Shown: piece by piece, positions 41,470 to 50,548 of the stretch | Numbering within the stretch: the first letter of the stretch is position 1 | How the letters are laid out: the number at the start of each line of letters is the position of its first letter | Assembly: GCA_030626025.1 (NCBI GenBank) | Contig: DAOUPT010000022.1 | Span: 1 to 50,744, forward strand | From: Anderseniella sp. | GTDB lineage: Bacteria; Pseudomonadota; Alphaproteobacteria; Rhizobiales; Aestuariivirgaceae | DNA length: 50,744 bases | Direction: 5' to 3' | The notes under the pieces: generated by a model | The model's database searches: none | What the model was told of the DNA's origin: nothing | What the model saw: only the letters and a program-made list of their open reading frames with translations | Position numbers and translations under genes: made by a program

Positions 41470-44400
41470 TTATGATGTCTTGTAGCTTTGCAGGGGCTTG
41501 ATTTCCAATTCGCCGGTTTTCATAGCCCCGATTGCACTGGTAACGGCAGCAGCTCCTGCAAGGGTGGTGTAATAAGGCACTTTACCCATTAGGGCCGAAC
41601 GCCGGATTGAGCGTGAATCTGACAGGGCTTTCATACTTGAAGTGGTATTTACAACCAGCTGAATTTCGCCATTGGTGATCATGTCGACAATGTGCGGACG
41701 ACCTTCGAGGACTTTGTTGACCCGATCACAGGCAATGCCCTTGTCGTTCAAATAACGTTGGGTGCCGCCGGTGGCAACAATCTTAAAGCCTTCTGACAAA
41801 AGGGTTTTTGCGACTTTGGCGATGCCGGGTTTGTCTGCATCCTTGACCGAAATAAAGGCAACGCCGTCGGTTGGGACGATATTACCGGCGCCCAGTTGGC
41901 TTTTGGCAAAGGCAACGGCGAAATCACTAGCAATGCCCATCACTTCACCGGTTGAACGCATTTCCGGCCCGAGTACCGTGTCGACGCCGGGAAAGCGGGC
42001 AAAGGGGAAAACAGCTTCTTTGACCGCGATGTGATCAAGCTTTTTCTTTTTCAGATTGAAGGTTTTCAGCGGCTCACCGGCCATGATGCGCGAGGCAATT
42101 TTGGCAATCGGCTCGCCGATCACTTTTGCGACAAAGGGCACGGTACGCGAGGCGCGCGGGTTAACCTCAAGGATATAAATGTCGTCACCCTTGACCGCAT
42201 ATTGCACATTCATCAAGCCTTTGACTTTCAGGGCAATGGCCATTTCCTTGGTCTGGCGTTCGATTTCGGCAACAATTTTTCTTTTTAAGGTGCGGGTGGG
42301 GAGCGAGCAGGCGGAATCACCCGAGTGAATGCCGGCTTCTTCGATATGCTCCATGATACCGGCGACATAGACTTTTTCGCCATCGCACAGCGCATCAACA
42401 TCAACCTCAATGGCGCCTGACAGATAGCTATCGAGGAGCACCGGGCTTTTGCCGGAAACAATCACCGCTTGCCGGATGTAGCGCTCAAGGGAGGGGCGGT
42501 CGTAAACGATTTCCATCGCCCTGCCACCGAGAACATAAGATGGGCGAATGACGATCGGATAACCAATTTTTTCGGCGATTTTGATGGCCTGGGCACCGGT
42601 TTTGGCAATGCCGTTTTTCGGTTGCAGCAATTTCAGGCGGCGCAGCATTTTGGAAAACCGGTCACGGTCTTCAGCCAGATCAATAGCATCGGGTGAGGTG
42701 CCCAAAATCGGCACGCCGGCTTTTTCCAACTCATTGGCCAAGTTGAGCGGGGTTTGACCACCGAACTGGACAATAACACCTTTAAGCGTGCCGTTTTGTT
42801 TTTCAGCATGAATGATTTCGAGCACGTCTTCTGCCGTTAACGGCTCAAAATAAAGCCGGTCGGAGGTGTCATAGTCGGTTGAAACCGTCTCAGGATTGCA
42901 ATTGACCATAATGGTCTCATAATCCTGTTCTGAAAGGGCAAAGGCAGCATGGCAGCAGCAATAGTCAAATTCGATACCCTGGCCGATACGGTTTGGCCCG
43001 CCGCCGAGAATAATGATTTTTTCACGGTCGCTGACAAATGCTTCGTTGGCTGCTTCACCGGCTTTGCAGGAAGCATCGACCTCATAGCTTGAATACATAT
43101 AAGGTGTTGGTGATGAAAACTCGGCGGCGCAAGTATCAATCCGTTTAAACACCGGACGGACCTTGTGGCGATAACGGGCGTTGCGGACCCGGACTTCTGA
43201 ACACCCGGCCAACTGGCCAAGCCTGCTATCGCTGAAGCCCATGGCTTTGAGACGATGGAAATTACAGGCATCGGCAGGCAGGCCGAATTTGCTGATTTTC
43301 TTTTCCATCTCGACAATACCAGCGATCTGATCAATGAACCACGGATCATATTTGCACGATTCATGCACCTGTTCGGGCGTTGCGCCTTCACGCAGCGCCT
43401 GAGCAACAAACAAAAGACGTTCAGGCACAGGCCGTGACAGAGCTGCCCGGATGGCATTTTTGTCATCGCCTTCGCCGATGCCTTCAATTTCCATCTCGTT
43501 CAACCCGTTCAACCCGGTTTCAAGGCCGCGCAAGGCTTTTTGTAGCGATTCCTGGAAGGTTCGGCCAATGGCCATGACTTCACCAACCGACTTCATTGCG
43601 GTTGAGAGAATGGGTTCGGAACCGGGAAACTTTTCGAAAGCAAAACGCGGGATCTTGGTGACGACATAATCAATTGTCGGCTCAAATGCCGCCGGAGTCG
43701 CACCACCGGTAATTTCATTGTCGAGTTCATCAAGCGTATAGCCAATGGCCAGCTTGGTGGCGATGCGGGCAATGGGGAAACCGGTTGCCTTGGAAGCCAG
43801 CGCTGATGAGCGCGAAACCCGCGGGTTCATTTCGATGATCACCAGACGTCCATCGGCCGGATTAACCGCAAACTGGACATTAGAGCCGCCGGTTTCCACG
43901 CCGATTTCACGCAACACGGCAATCGAGGCATTGCGCATGATCTGGTATTCTTTGTCGGTCAGGGTCAGGGCCGGGGCAACAGTGATCGAATCGCCGGTGT
44001 GGACACCCATCGGATCGACATTTTCGATCGAGCAGATGATGATGCAATTGTCCGCTTTATCACGGACAACTTCCATCTCGAATTCTTTCCAGCCAACGAT
44101 TGATTCTTCAATCAACACTTCATTGGTGGGCGAGGCATCAACACCACTGAGCACGATGTCGTAAAGCTCTTCAAGCGTGTAGGCAATGCCGCCGCCGGTG
44201 CCGCCAAGGGTGAATGACGGGCGGACAATGGCTGGAAGGCCGGTAGTTTCTGATGCTTTGAGGGCTTGTAGCTGGGCTGTCAGGCGATGTTCTTCGCGCC
44301 GCAGCGATTCGCCCTTTGACCAGTCAGTCTTGAATTTTTCAAGTGCTGCGTCACGATCAGCGCCAGCCGTATGCTTTTCTTCAATCTCGGCAATTTGCTT

Positions 44401-44889
44401 GGCTCGTTCAGCTGCAAACCGCTGCTTGAGTTCTGATGTATTGACCAGCGCTGAAAGCGGCAGGGACAGGCCGATTTTTTGCATGGCGGTGCGGAACAGG
44501 TCACGGTCTTCGGCCTTGTCAATCGCTTCGGCTCGGGCACCGATCAACTCAACATTAAATTTGTCGAGCACACCCATTTTATTCAGCGACAGCGCCGTAT
44601 TCAGCGCGGTCTGGCCGCCCATGGTCGGCAAAATCGCATCGGGGCGTTCTTTTTCAATAATTTCTGCGACAACTTCCGGCGTGATTGGCTCGATATAGGT
44701 GGCATCGGCCATGCCGGGGTCGGTCATGATGGTGGCTGGATTGGAGTTAACCAGAACAACCCGGTAACCTTCCTCTTTCAGTGCCTTGACGGCCTGGGTA
44801 CCGGAATAGTCAAACTCGCAAGCCTGGCCAATAATAATTGGCCCGGCACCAATGATCAGGATGGATTTTAAATCAGTTCTTTTTGGCAT
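41470..44889 (-). CDS. carB: Carbamoyl-phosphate synthase large subunit
   Basis: A 1139-residue enzyme that makes carbamoyl phosphate for pyrimidine and arginine synthesis with the CarA glutaminase. It has two ATP-grasp halves: [23 protein letters not shown]...[24 protein letters not shown] and [22 protein letters not shown]...[13 protein letters not shown]. The C-terminal MGS-like regulatory domain reads [41 protein letters not shown] somewhat long insertion (about residues 166-200, charged) is normal for alphaproteobacteria. carA is not in this window. Confidence 0.97.
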   Translation of the reverse strand: MPKRTDLKSILIIGAGPIIIGQACEFDYSGTQAVKALKEEGYRVVLVNSNPATIMTDPGMADATYIEPITPEVVAEIIEKERPDAILPTMGGQTALNTALSLNKMGVLDKFNVELIGARAEAIDKAEDRDLFRTAMQKIGLSLPLSALVNTSELKQRFAAERAKQIAEIEEKHTAGADRDAALEKFKTDWSKGESLRREEHRLTAQLQALKASETTGLPAIVRPSFTLGGTGGGIAYTLEELYDIVLSGVDASPTNEVLIEESIVGWKEFEMEVVRDKADNCIIICSIENVDPMGVHTGDSITVAPALTLTDKEYQIMRNASIAVLREIGVETGGSNVQFAVNPADGRLVIIEMNPRVSRSSALASKATGFPIARIATKLAIGYTLDELDNEITGGATPAAFEPTIDYVVTKIPRFAFEKFPGSEPILSTAMKSVGEVMAIGRTFQESLQKALRGLETGLNGLNEMEIEGIGEGDDKNAIRAALSRPVPERLLFVAQALREGATPEQVHESCKYDPWFIDQIAGIVEMEKKISKFGLPADACNFHRLKAMGFSDSRLGQLAGCSEVRVRNARYRHKVRPVFKRIDTCAAEFSSPTPYMYSSYEVDASCKAGEAANEAFVSDREKIIILGGGPNRIGQGIEFDYCCCHAAFALSEQDYETIMVNCNPETVSTDYDTSDRLYFEPLTAEDVLEIIHAEKQNGTLKGVIVQFGGQTPLNLANELEKAGVPILGTSPDAIDLAEDRDRFSKMLRRLKLLQPKNGIAKTGAQAIKIAEKIGYPIVIRPSYVLGGRAMEIVYDRPSLERYIRQAVIVSGKSPVLLDSYLSGAIEVDVDALCDGEKVYVAGIMEHIEEAGIHSGDSACSLPTRTLKRKIVAEIERQTKEMAIALKVKGLMNVQYAVKGDDIYILEVNPRASRTVPFVAKVIGEPIAKIASRIMAGEPLKTFNLKKKKLDHIAVKEAVFPFARFPGVDTVLGPEMRSTGEVMGIASDFAVAFAKSQLGAGNIVPTDGVAFISVKDADKPGIAKVAKTLLSEGFKIVATGGTQRYLNDKGIACDRVNKVLEGRPHIVDMITNGEIQLVVNTTSSMKALSDSRSIRRSALMGKVPYYTTLAGAAAVTSAIGAMKTGELEIKPLQSYKTS

Positions 44890-45064
44890 GGTCTCTAGCG
44901 CTATGAGTTAGGCATTCAAACAAACTGTCGAGTTGACTACACTATCCCGCTAGCGCTGGCAAAGCCAAAAGCCGTAAAACCGCCTGCTGGGACAAATTAC
45001 CCGTGTATTTCACTACAACCGGTGATAACCCTTTAACACAATCCAAATTGAGTGAGACCCAACC

Positions 45065-45841
45065 ATGCCTGAAAACTTGAAAAAACTGGCCCTTGTGACC
45101 GGCGCGGCGCGCGGGATTGGTCTTGCTACTAGTGTCAAATTTCTGGCTGAGGGCTGGCAGGTGGTGATGCTTGATATTGATGGAGAGACCCTTGGTGCTG
45201 CATGGGAGCAGTTGGCGAATCCGGAAAATACCATGAAAATCGAATGCGATGTGGCCATGCCCGATCAGGTATCTGCTGCGGTCGAGGCCATTGAAAGTCG
45301 TTTTGGTCGCATCGATTCGCTGATTAACAATGCCGGTATCGCTGATTTTGTACCGATGCTTGAAACCGATTTTGAAATCTGGTCGCGGATCATGGCGGTC
45401 AATCTGTCCGGCCCGTTCCTGTGTACGCAGCAGTGCGCCCCGGTGATGCTGAAACACGGCGGTGGCAGCATTGTCAATATTGTGTCGATCTCAGGTCTGC
45501 GGGCCAGTACCCTGCGCACCGCCTATGGCACCAGCAAAGCCGGTCTCATTCACCTGACCAAGCAACAGGCAGCAGAACTGGGCAATCAGGGCATCCGCGT
45601 TAACGCCATTGCGCCGGGCCCGGTTGATACCGCCATGGCCAAAAAAGTTCACGGCCCCGAAATCCGCGCCGACTACCACAACTCAATCCCCCTAAACCGC
45701 TATGGCACCGAAGAAGAAATCGCCGAAGCAATATACTTTCTGGCCAGCGACAAGGCCAGTTATGTGAACGGCCAGGTATTGGCGGTGGATGGTGGGTTTG
45801 AGTCGACGGGGATCGGGTTGTCGACGCTGCGGGAAGGGTGA
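45065..45841 (+). CDS. SDR-family oxidoreductase (3-oxoacyl-ACP reductase-like)
   Basis: A 258-residue short-chain dehydrogenase. It has the cofactor motif TGAARGIG, the acidic LDIDG end of strand 2 (suggesting NAD), DSLINNAGIADF, the catalytic Ser in IVSISGLR and Tyr/Lys in YGTSKAGLIHL, and the ending SDKASYVNGQVLAVDGGF. The substrate cannot be assigned; such enzymes are often annotated as FabG-like. It stands alone, divergent from carB, with repeats downstream. Confidence 0.9.
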   Translation: MPENLKKLALVTGAARGIGLATSVKFLAEGWQVVMLDIDGETLGAAWEQLANPENTMKIECDVAMPDQVSAAVEAIESRFGRIDSLINNAGIADFVPMLETDFEIWSRIMAVNLSGPFLCTQQCAPVMLKHGGGSIVNIVSISGLRASTLRTAYGTSKAGLIHLTKQQAAELGNQGIRVNAIAPGPVDTAMAKKVHGPEIRADYHNSIPLNRYGTEEEIAEAIYFLASDKASYVNGQVLAVDGGFESTGIGLSTLREG

Positions 45842-46020
45842 GTAGGGATGATGTGGGCGGCTTGTTTAGGTCACAGACTCATTAAATCTTAACCTTGCCC
45901 CTTCTGGCGGGCTTTAAACTACGATTGTTGGTGAAGCACTCACAAATAGTTGCGATTAAGTTTGTTTAAAAGTCTCCGTTTGCGTTTGTCTGCTTTAATG
46001 ACAAAACGACTTTGGCGCAC

Positions 46021-46068
46021 CTAGAGCGTTTCTGGTTTAGTTTGAATTACAAACTCAATCAGAAACGC
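46021..46068. repeat. CTAGAGC-headed palindromic repeat, copy A
   Basis: CTAGA (46021-46025) followed by arms GCGTTTCTG (46026-46034) and CAGAAACGC (46060-46068). Inside are AGTTTG (46039) and CAAACT (46050-46055), so the whole forms a two-tier hairpin. No T-run follows. Confidence 0.8.
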
Positions 46069-46091
46069 AACAATGTCAGTTACTTAGACTG

Positions 46092-46127
46092 GCATTTCGT
46101 ATTCATTCTGAACCCGAAATGCTCTAG
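46092..46127. repeat. CTAGAGC-headed palindromic repeat, copy B (inverted)
   Basis: Arms GCATTTCG (46092-46099) and CGAAATGC (46115-46122), then TCTAG (46123-46127): read on the minus strand it is CTAGAGCATTTCGGG. It faces copy A in the opposite direction, 24 bases away. Its CTA supplies the TAG stop codon of the TetR-family gene. Confidence 0.8.
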
Positions 46128-46687
46128 CGCAACATCGACTTGATCATCTTGCCTACTACCGTAAATGGGCCTTTATTTTGTTGGGCTCGGGCTAAAATCC
46201 AGGCGCCTTCCAGACCCAGGATTACGGCTTCACCTAGCTCATGAGCCTGGCTTTCATGACCATTACTTACCGCAAAACGCTCCACTATATGTACCCAAGA
46301 TGAAAACACATCCTGGCAAACCTGTGTCAATATTGAGTTTTCTGGCGTTTTCTCCAGGTGAATAGCGGTTATTGGGCAGCCAGCCGTAAAGCCTGTTTTT
46401 TCAAACCAATCACCGATTTTATTTGTGATATTATCGACACCGATGGGAAATGAACTGGCCGTCTTAAAGGCATTTTCAAGAATGAGGCTAATGTCTTTGC
46501 CAGCGTTGCGTACAGTCTCGGCAGCGAGCTCTTCCTTACCCTTGGGAAAATAATAGTAAAAAGACCCGCGCGGGGTTTCGCTATCCTTGATGATCTGGTT
46601 TACACCCGTAGCACTATATCCTTGCTGCTGGAATAATTTTGCCGCCGTACGGATAAGTTTCATCCTGTGATCTGGTTTTGCTGACAT
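46124..46687 (-). CDS. TetR/AcrR-family regulator
   Basis: A 187-residue repressor. The N-terminal helix-turn-helix has LIRTAAKLFQQQGYSATGVNQIIKDSETPRGSFYYYFPKGKEELAAET. The ligand domain contains WFEKTGFTAGCPITAIHLEKTPEN, common in the YxaF/LmrA-like group that senses small aromatic or drug-like compounds. The stop codon lies within palindromic repeat B. It is divergent from the alcohol dehydrogenase, with an operator between them, so it very likely represses both genes. Confidence 0.93.
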   Translation of the reverse strand: MSAKPDHRMKLIRTAAKLFQQQGYSATGVNQIIKDSETPRGSFYYYFPKGKEELAAETVRNAGKDISLILENAFKTASSFPIGVDNITNKIGDWFEKTGFTAGCPITAIHLEKTPENSILTQVCQDVFSSWVHIVERFAVSNGHESQAHELGEAVILGLEGAWILARAQQNKGPFTVVGKMIKSMLR

Positions 46688-46726
46688 ACCGTAACCTCTA
46701 ATTCTTGTCGCTCTTGTTTAGCGCTT

Positions 46727-46770
46727 GTATGATGATCGGTCTACATATAAGAATATACCGATCGTCATAC
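46727..46770. promoter_or_regulatory. Putative TetR-family operator
   Basis: Arms GTATGATGATCGGT (46727-46740) and ACCGATCGTCATAC (46757-46770), 13 of 14 positions symmetric, with an AT-rich 16-base centre that includes candidate -10 boxes. It lies between the divergent starts at 46687 and 46789, ending 18 bases before the dehydrogenase start. Confidence 0.75.
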
Positions 46771-46788
46771 ATAATTAGGAGCAAAAAA

Positions 46789-47853
46789 GTGCAACAACAG
46801 CTAAATTTTATTGGAAAGCATAAATTGGAATGGCGTGAGGTTCCTCTGCCAAGCCTGCCTGATGACAAAGCAGTTATTGTACGCCCGCTAACAGTTACTT
46901 CTTGCGATTTTGATGGTCTGGTTATCCAAGGCAATTTCCCCATGCGCGGCCCTAAACCACTTGGTCATGAGGGCGAAGGAGTTATCATTGATGTCGGCGA
47001 TGATGTTACACGCTTTAAGATCGGTGATCGGGTGATTATGCCGTGGAAAATCGCCTGTGGTCACTGCACGCCTTGTGGACGCGGCCATACGGCACAATGT
47101 GATAGCGTCCCACCATCTGAGAGTTTTGGTTGGGGACAGATGGCAAATATATGGGGTGGCTTCATATCTGATGCTGTTGTCGTACCTTGGGCTGACTTTA
47201 TGCTTACGCCCATGCCAAAAGGAGCTGACCCTGTTTTAGTGGGTGGGCTTGCCGACAATATTACGGATGGCTGGCGCGCTGTAGGCCCGCACCTTAACGA
47301 ACGTCCCGGCGGTAGTGTGCTCGTTGCCGGATTTACAGCACCTGGCAGCATCGCTCTTTACGCAGCAGGTTGGGCCGTTGCATTAGGCGCAAAGCGGGTG
47401 GTTTATGCAGATCACGATCAAGACCGTTTGGAGCGAGCAGCCAAGATGGGAGCAGAGCCAATGGATTTGAAGGTTGAAAAGCTAAGGAGTTTAAAGCCAG
47501 AACTGCGGGGACTTGACGGCGGGTTTGATATTACGATTGATGGCGGCGGCAACCCTGCAGCTCTTACCGAACTTCTTTACCTGACTGCGCGCGCGGGAGT
47601 CTGCGTATCGACAGGCGGCGTTCTTTATCCAGGAAAGGAAATTCCATTCCCGGTGTTTGACATGTATATGAAATCAGTAAGCTTTCACACAGGTTGGGTT
47701 CACACCCAAACCATTATTGATGAACCTCTGCGTCTCGTTCATGAGGGCGTATTTGACCCAAGCCCGGTTACATCGACAATTGTTGATTGGGGTGATGCGA
47801 TTGAAGCGCTTTTAGAACCATTTACGAAAGTAATAATCAAGAGAGATAAATGA
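46789..47853 (+). CDS. Zinc-dependent alcohol dehydrogenase family protein
   Basis: A 354-residue MDR enzyme. Catalytic zinc ligands are expected in TSCDFDG and GHEGEG; the structural zinc site is CGHCTPCGRGHTAQC with four cysteines. The Rossmann part has SVLVAGFTAPGSIALYAAGWAVALGAKRVVYADHDQDRLERAAKMGA (GxxxxG somewhat unusual). GTG start with AGGAG seven bases before it; the longer upstream frame would run through the operator. The substrate is unknown, perhaps an alcohol or aldehyde recognised by the TetR regulator. Gene and regulator form a self-contained pair. Confidence 0.9.
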   Translation: MQQQLNFIGKHKLEWREVPLPSLPDDKAVIVRPLTVTSCDFDGLVIQGNFPMRGPKPLGHEGEGVIIDVGDDVTRFKIGDRVIMPWKIACGHCTPCGRGHTAQCDSVPPSESFGWGQMANIWGGFISDAVVVPWADFMLTPMPKGADPVLVGGLADNITDGWRAVGPHLNERPGGSVLVAGFTAPGSIALYAAGWAVALGAKRVVYADHDQDRLERAAKMGAEPMDLKVEKLRSLKPELRGLDGGFDITIDGGGNPAALTELLYLTARAGVCVSTGGVLYPGKEIPFPVFDMYMKSVSFHTGWVHTQTIIDEPLRLVHEGVFDPSPVTSTIVDWGDAIEALLEPFTKVIIKRDK

Positions 47854-48225
47854 TTTAAACGATAACCGTTAGATTCAAAATCAGTATCTCTGGCGTAACG
47901 CTTTAGCGCCGAGCCGCGACTGCGGCTGGTACTCGTTGGCGCTCGTCCGGCTATGGATTCTCAAGTTTGTGTTGAAGCCGCAGCCGGACGAATGCAGTGA
48001 GGACCCCGGCGCTATTGCGCCGCTCTCCCGGAGGCCCGAACGAAGTGAGGATTAGCCGCGAGGGGTATAATAAAACCAGCGTAGCGAGCGCCCCGGTCGG
48101 TCAGGCCCCCTTCCGGCGAAGGTGAAAAAAATTTACACTATTGCTGAAACCTGATAGTGCTTTTGATAGATTTATTCCCTTAAAACAGACAATTTGTCTG
48201 ATGCAATTTCAGCTTGTGTTTCGAA
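47854..48225. other. GC-rich cluster of inverted repeats
   Basis: No gene is supported. From about 47890 to 48125 the DNA is richer in GC than its surroundings and packed with inverted repeats: TCGTCCGGCT (47943) with AGCCGGACGA (47982-47991), GCCGC/GCGGC near 47913-47926, and CGGCGC-TATT-GCGCCG (48007-48022). It also repeats the theme CG-A-R-C-G-n-A-GTGAG (GAATGCAGTGAGG, GAACGAAGTGAGG, AGCGTAGCGAGCG). The rest, to 48225, is AT-rich and holds the promoter of the next gene. Confidence 0.55.
48186..48200. promoter_or_regulatory. Palindrome upstream of the GAF/winged-helix regulator
   Basis: CAGACAA-T-TTGTCTG, a perfect seven-base inverted repeat 26 bases before the start codon. Its TTTGTC half recurs at 49134 and 49200 before the globin gene, so it may be an autoregulatory site. 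Confidence 0.5.
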
Positions 48226-49122
48226 ATGAAATCATCAAAAGCAGCAATATCGGAAAAAAAGCTCCTGAGGGCTATTACAGCCATGTTATCGCAGTATATT
48301 TCTGAAACCGATCCTTACATCCTGTTTAACGGGTTGCTTGATACGTTGCTTGGGGTGACACAAAGTGAATATGGTTTCATTGGTGAAGTGTTTCATCAAA
48401 CCGATGGCACTCCCTATGTTCTAAGTTATGCCACAACCAATATTGCCTGGAGCGAGGAAACAAAACAGCTATATGAAGCAAACAAAAGCAAGGGGATGAT
48501 TTTCTCAAGGCTGGATTCGCTTTATGGCGCTGTGCTTAAATCCGGGCAGCCGGTCATCTCCAACCAGCCGTTAACCGATAGCCGTTCCTGCGGATTACCG
48601 GTTGGCCATCCGCCGCTGAACAGTTTTTTGGGACTACCTTTTTACGGGAGTGGCAAATTATTGGGTATGGTTGGTATTGCAAATCGTAAAAACGGTTATC
48701 AGACAGAACTGGCTGACAGCCTGCATCCGTTTTTAATGGCCTGTGGTTCGCTGATTGAGGCTTATCGCAACAATGTTCAACATCAAAACTTGACCAAGCA
48801 ACTGTACAAATATGAAAGACGTCTGGTTGAACTCAATGGTACAAGTGTTCTGGGCACCGGTTATGAATTTGATCACGCCTCTCGTGCTGTTTTGAAGAAT
48901 GGTCAACCGGTCCTGTTGACCAAAAAAGAAACGAGTTTGTTCGAGCTGATGGTTCGTCATAAAAATCTGCCGGTTCGGCACGAGAAAATACTTGATCATG
49001 TCTGGCCAGATGTGGTTGTGGAAGAAGCTTCGGTCAGAGCATTAATGCGGCGCTTGCGGAAAAAACTGCCTGACTTGTCCATTCGCACGATTTCCGGTGT
49101 TGGGTATATTCTTAGCGTCTAG
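48226..49122 (+). CDS. GAF domain plus OmpR/PhoB-type winged-helix regulator
   Basis: A 298-residue one-component regulator. Residues 20-175 form a GAF sensor domain: LLDTLLGVTQSEYGFIGEVF, SRSCGLPVGHPPLNSFLGLPFYGSGKLLGMVGIANRKNGY. A coiled-coil linker (QHQNLTKQLYKYERRLVELNG) leads to a C-terminal winged helix of the PhoB type (PVLLTKKETSLFELMVRHKNLPVRHEKILDHVWPDVVVEEASVRALMRRLRKKLPDLSIRTISGVGYIL). There is no receiver domain, so it would respond to a small ligand bound by GAF. Start at ATG 48226, weak ribosome site. It is next to a globin gene, which it may control. Confidence 0.9.
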   Translation: MKSSKAAISEKKLLRAITAMLSQYISETDPYILFNGLLDTLLGVTQSEYGFIGEVFHQTDGTPYVLSYATTNIAWSEETKQLYEANKSKGMIFSRLDSLYGAVLKSGQPVISNQPLTDSRSCGLPVGHPPLNSFLGLPFYGSGKLLGMVGIANRKNGYQTELADSLHPFLMACGSLIEAYRNNVQHQNLTKQLYKYERRLVELNGTSVLGTGYEFDHASRAVLKNGQPVLLTKKETSLFELMVRHKNLPVRHEKILDHVWPDVVVEEASVRALMRRLRKKLPDLSIRTISGVGYILSV

Positions 49123-49131
49123 GGCCTGAAC

Positions 49132-49157
49132 TGTTTGTCACAAATTTATAACAAACA
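49132..49157. promoter_or_regulatory. Inverted repeat in the globin promoter region
   Basis: TGTTTGT (49132-49138) and ACAAACA (49151-49157) with a 12-base AT-rich spacer, 82 bases before the globin ATG. It includes TTTGTCA, and a further TTTGTCAG lies at 49200-49207, both resembling the palindrome at 48186. Confidence 0.45.
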
Positions 49158-49238
49158 AAGAACTGTGTACTCACAACTCTCTGCTCCCAAGCCATTATGT
49201 TTGTCAGGTGACTTTAACATATTGAATGGAGTTAAGTG

Positions 49239-49610
49239 ATGAGCGAGCAACAAACACTTTATGAGCGCCTTGGCGGATATGATGCGATACAGGCTGTTGT
49301 CCATGATCTGATACCTCGCCTGATGGCCGACAAACAATTGGCGCGTTTCTGGGAGAATCGTGGCGAAGACGGTATTGCGCGGGAAAAACAACTGTTAATC
49401 GATTTTTTATGTGCAAATGCTGGTGGGCCGATGGTGTATACAGGCCGGGACAATCCAACCTCCCATAAAGGTATGGGCGTAAACGCTGGTGACTGGACTC
49501 TTTTCATGGGCCACCTGAGCGACACCCTCAACCATTTCAGTGTTCCTCAAGCCGAAAAGGACGATGTTATCGCCTTTATTGAAAGCACAAAAGCAGACAT
49601 TGTAGAGTAG
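49239..49610 (+). CDS. glbN: Group I truncated haemoglobin
   Basis: A 123-residue haem protein of the TrHbN type: TLYERLGGYDAIQAVVHDLIPRLMADKQLARFWENRG, the LCANAGGPMVYTGRDNPTSHKGM region with the proximal His76, and a C-terminal helix. The position of the distal B10 tyrosine of well-studied members appears to be Ile, so ligand handling may differ. Such proteins bind O2 or detoxify NO. GGAG lies seven bases before the ATG. It follows the GAF/winged-helix regulator by 116 bases. Confidence 0.93.
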   Translation: MSEQQTLYERLGGYDAIQAVVHDLIPRLMADKQLARFWENRGEDGIAREKQLLIDFLCANAGGPMVYTGRDNPTSHKGMGVNAGDWTLFMGHLSDTLNHFSVPQAEKDDVIAFIESTKADIVE

Positions 49611-49634
49611 TTGTTAAATCAGGATTTGTCTCAC

Positions 49635-49662
49635 ACCGGAAGGGTTTTTTAACCCTTTCGGC
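49635..49662 (+). terminator. Hairpin after the globin gene
   Basis: CCGGAAGGGTT (49636-49646) and AACCCTTTCGG (49651-49661) form an 11-pair stem with one G-T pair around a TTTT loop. It begins 25 bases after the globin stop. The missing T-run makes factor-independent termination only likely. Confidence 0.5.
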
Positions 49663-49746
49663 CGGGGTACGTCAGGCGGTTGATAAAAACTTAACGCATA
49701 CCACTTATGTTTTATTTTACACTAACATTTACAGGGAAGCGATATC

Positions 49747-50511
49747 ATGCTTGGGTGGGCGATTTTCAGAAAATCTGTTTTGCATGTGGTTTCCAATTTT
49801 AGAGAAGCGATTAAAATTGGGGGTGGCATAATGCTGCTCGCTCACATTTTAAGCGTTGGTGTCATTTATCTGGCGACCAGCCATTTTGTCCCGCAAGGGG
49901 CGTATGGTAAAAACTGGATTAGTTTTTTGGGTAGTCCTGTCGCTATTTTTCTTGCGATCATACAGGGACTAAGCACATTCTGGATTGCGATTTCCTGGCA
50001 TAGATTTCTTTTGCTTAATGAGACAAATCCAGGTCTTCTGCCTAAATGGAACAACAGCCTTATGTTTGCCTATTTTCGCAAGAGCATTCTCATTGCTGTG
50101 TTATTGATTATCCTTGCAGTTGCGATAATGATACCCGTTTATATTTTATCAATAATGGGTGTTCTTACCGGATATGCTGTGGGAATATTGAGTGGCGGTA
50201 TCATCGCGATACTCGTGTCTTATGTGCTCATACGAATAAGTGCTGTTTTACCTGCGGTTGCGATAGGGAAACCCATTTCTATTAGTGCCGCGATGGATGC
50301 AACAAGGCCCTACAGAAGTACAATTGTACTGTTGGCCGTCTTGTCTTTAACTGTTAGCGGGATCCCTAGCTATTTACTTGACAAGAGTTCTTTTGGAACA
50401 ATGCCACAAGCTATCTTGACGTTTGTTGTTAGTTGGGCACAACTAATGCTCTCTATCTCAATTCTCACCACTCTTTACGGATATATATTCGAAGGTCGCG
50501 AATTAAGTTGA
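49747..50511 (+). CDS. Multi-pass membrane protein of unknown function
   Basis: A 254-residue protein with about six membrane segments: VGVIYLATSHFV, SPVAIFLAIIQGLSTFWIAISWHRFLLL, SILIAVLLIILAVAIMIPVYIL, GYAVGILSGGIIAILVSYVLIRISAVLPAVAIG, TIVLLAVLSLTVSGIPSYLL and QAILTFVVSWAQLMLSISILTTLYGYIF. The pattern WHRFLLL after the second helix and ISAAMDATRP after the fourth are reminiscent of YciC-like or glycerophosphodiester-phosphodiesterase-membrane-domain proteins, not firmly assigned. ATG preceded by CAGGGAAGCG. Not in an evident operon. Confidence 0.7.
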   Translation: MLGWAIFRKSVLHVVSNFREAIKIGGGIMLLAHILSVGVIYLATSHFVPQGAYGKNWISFLGSPVAIFLAIIQGLSTFWIAISWHRFLLLNETNPGLLPKWNNSLMFAYFRKSILIAVLLIILAVAIMIPVYILSIMGVLTGYAVGILSGGIIAILVSYVLIRISAVLPAVAIGKPISISAAMDATRPYRSTIVLLAVLSLTVSGIPSYLLDKSSFGTMPQAILTFVVSWAQLMLSISILTTLYGYIFEGRELS

Positions 50512-50548
50512 GATGTTTAAAATTCAAGAAACCTAGCCGGAAGGGGTT

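Noticed and set aside
42837-43487. A 216-codon minus-strand frame inside carB, and similar long antisense or shifted frames in uvrB, rlmN and the permease
   Set aside because: They lie entirely inside well-identified genes, show low-complexity or implausible composition and match no family; they are by-products of GC-biased codon use.
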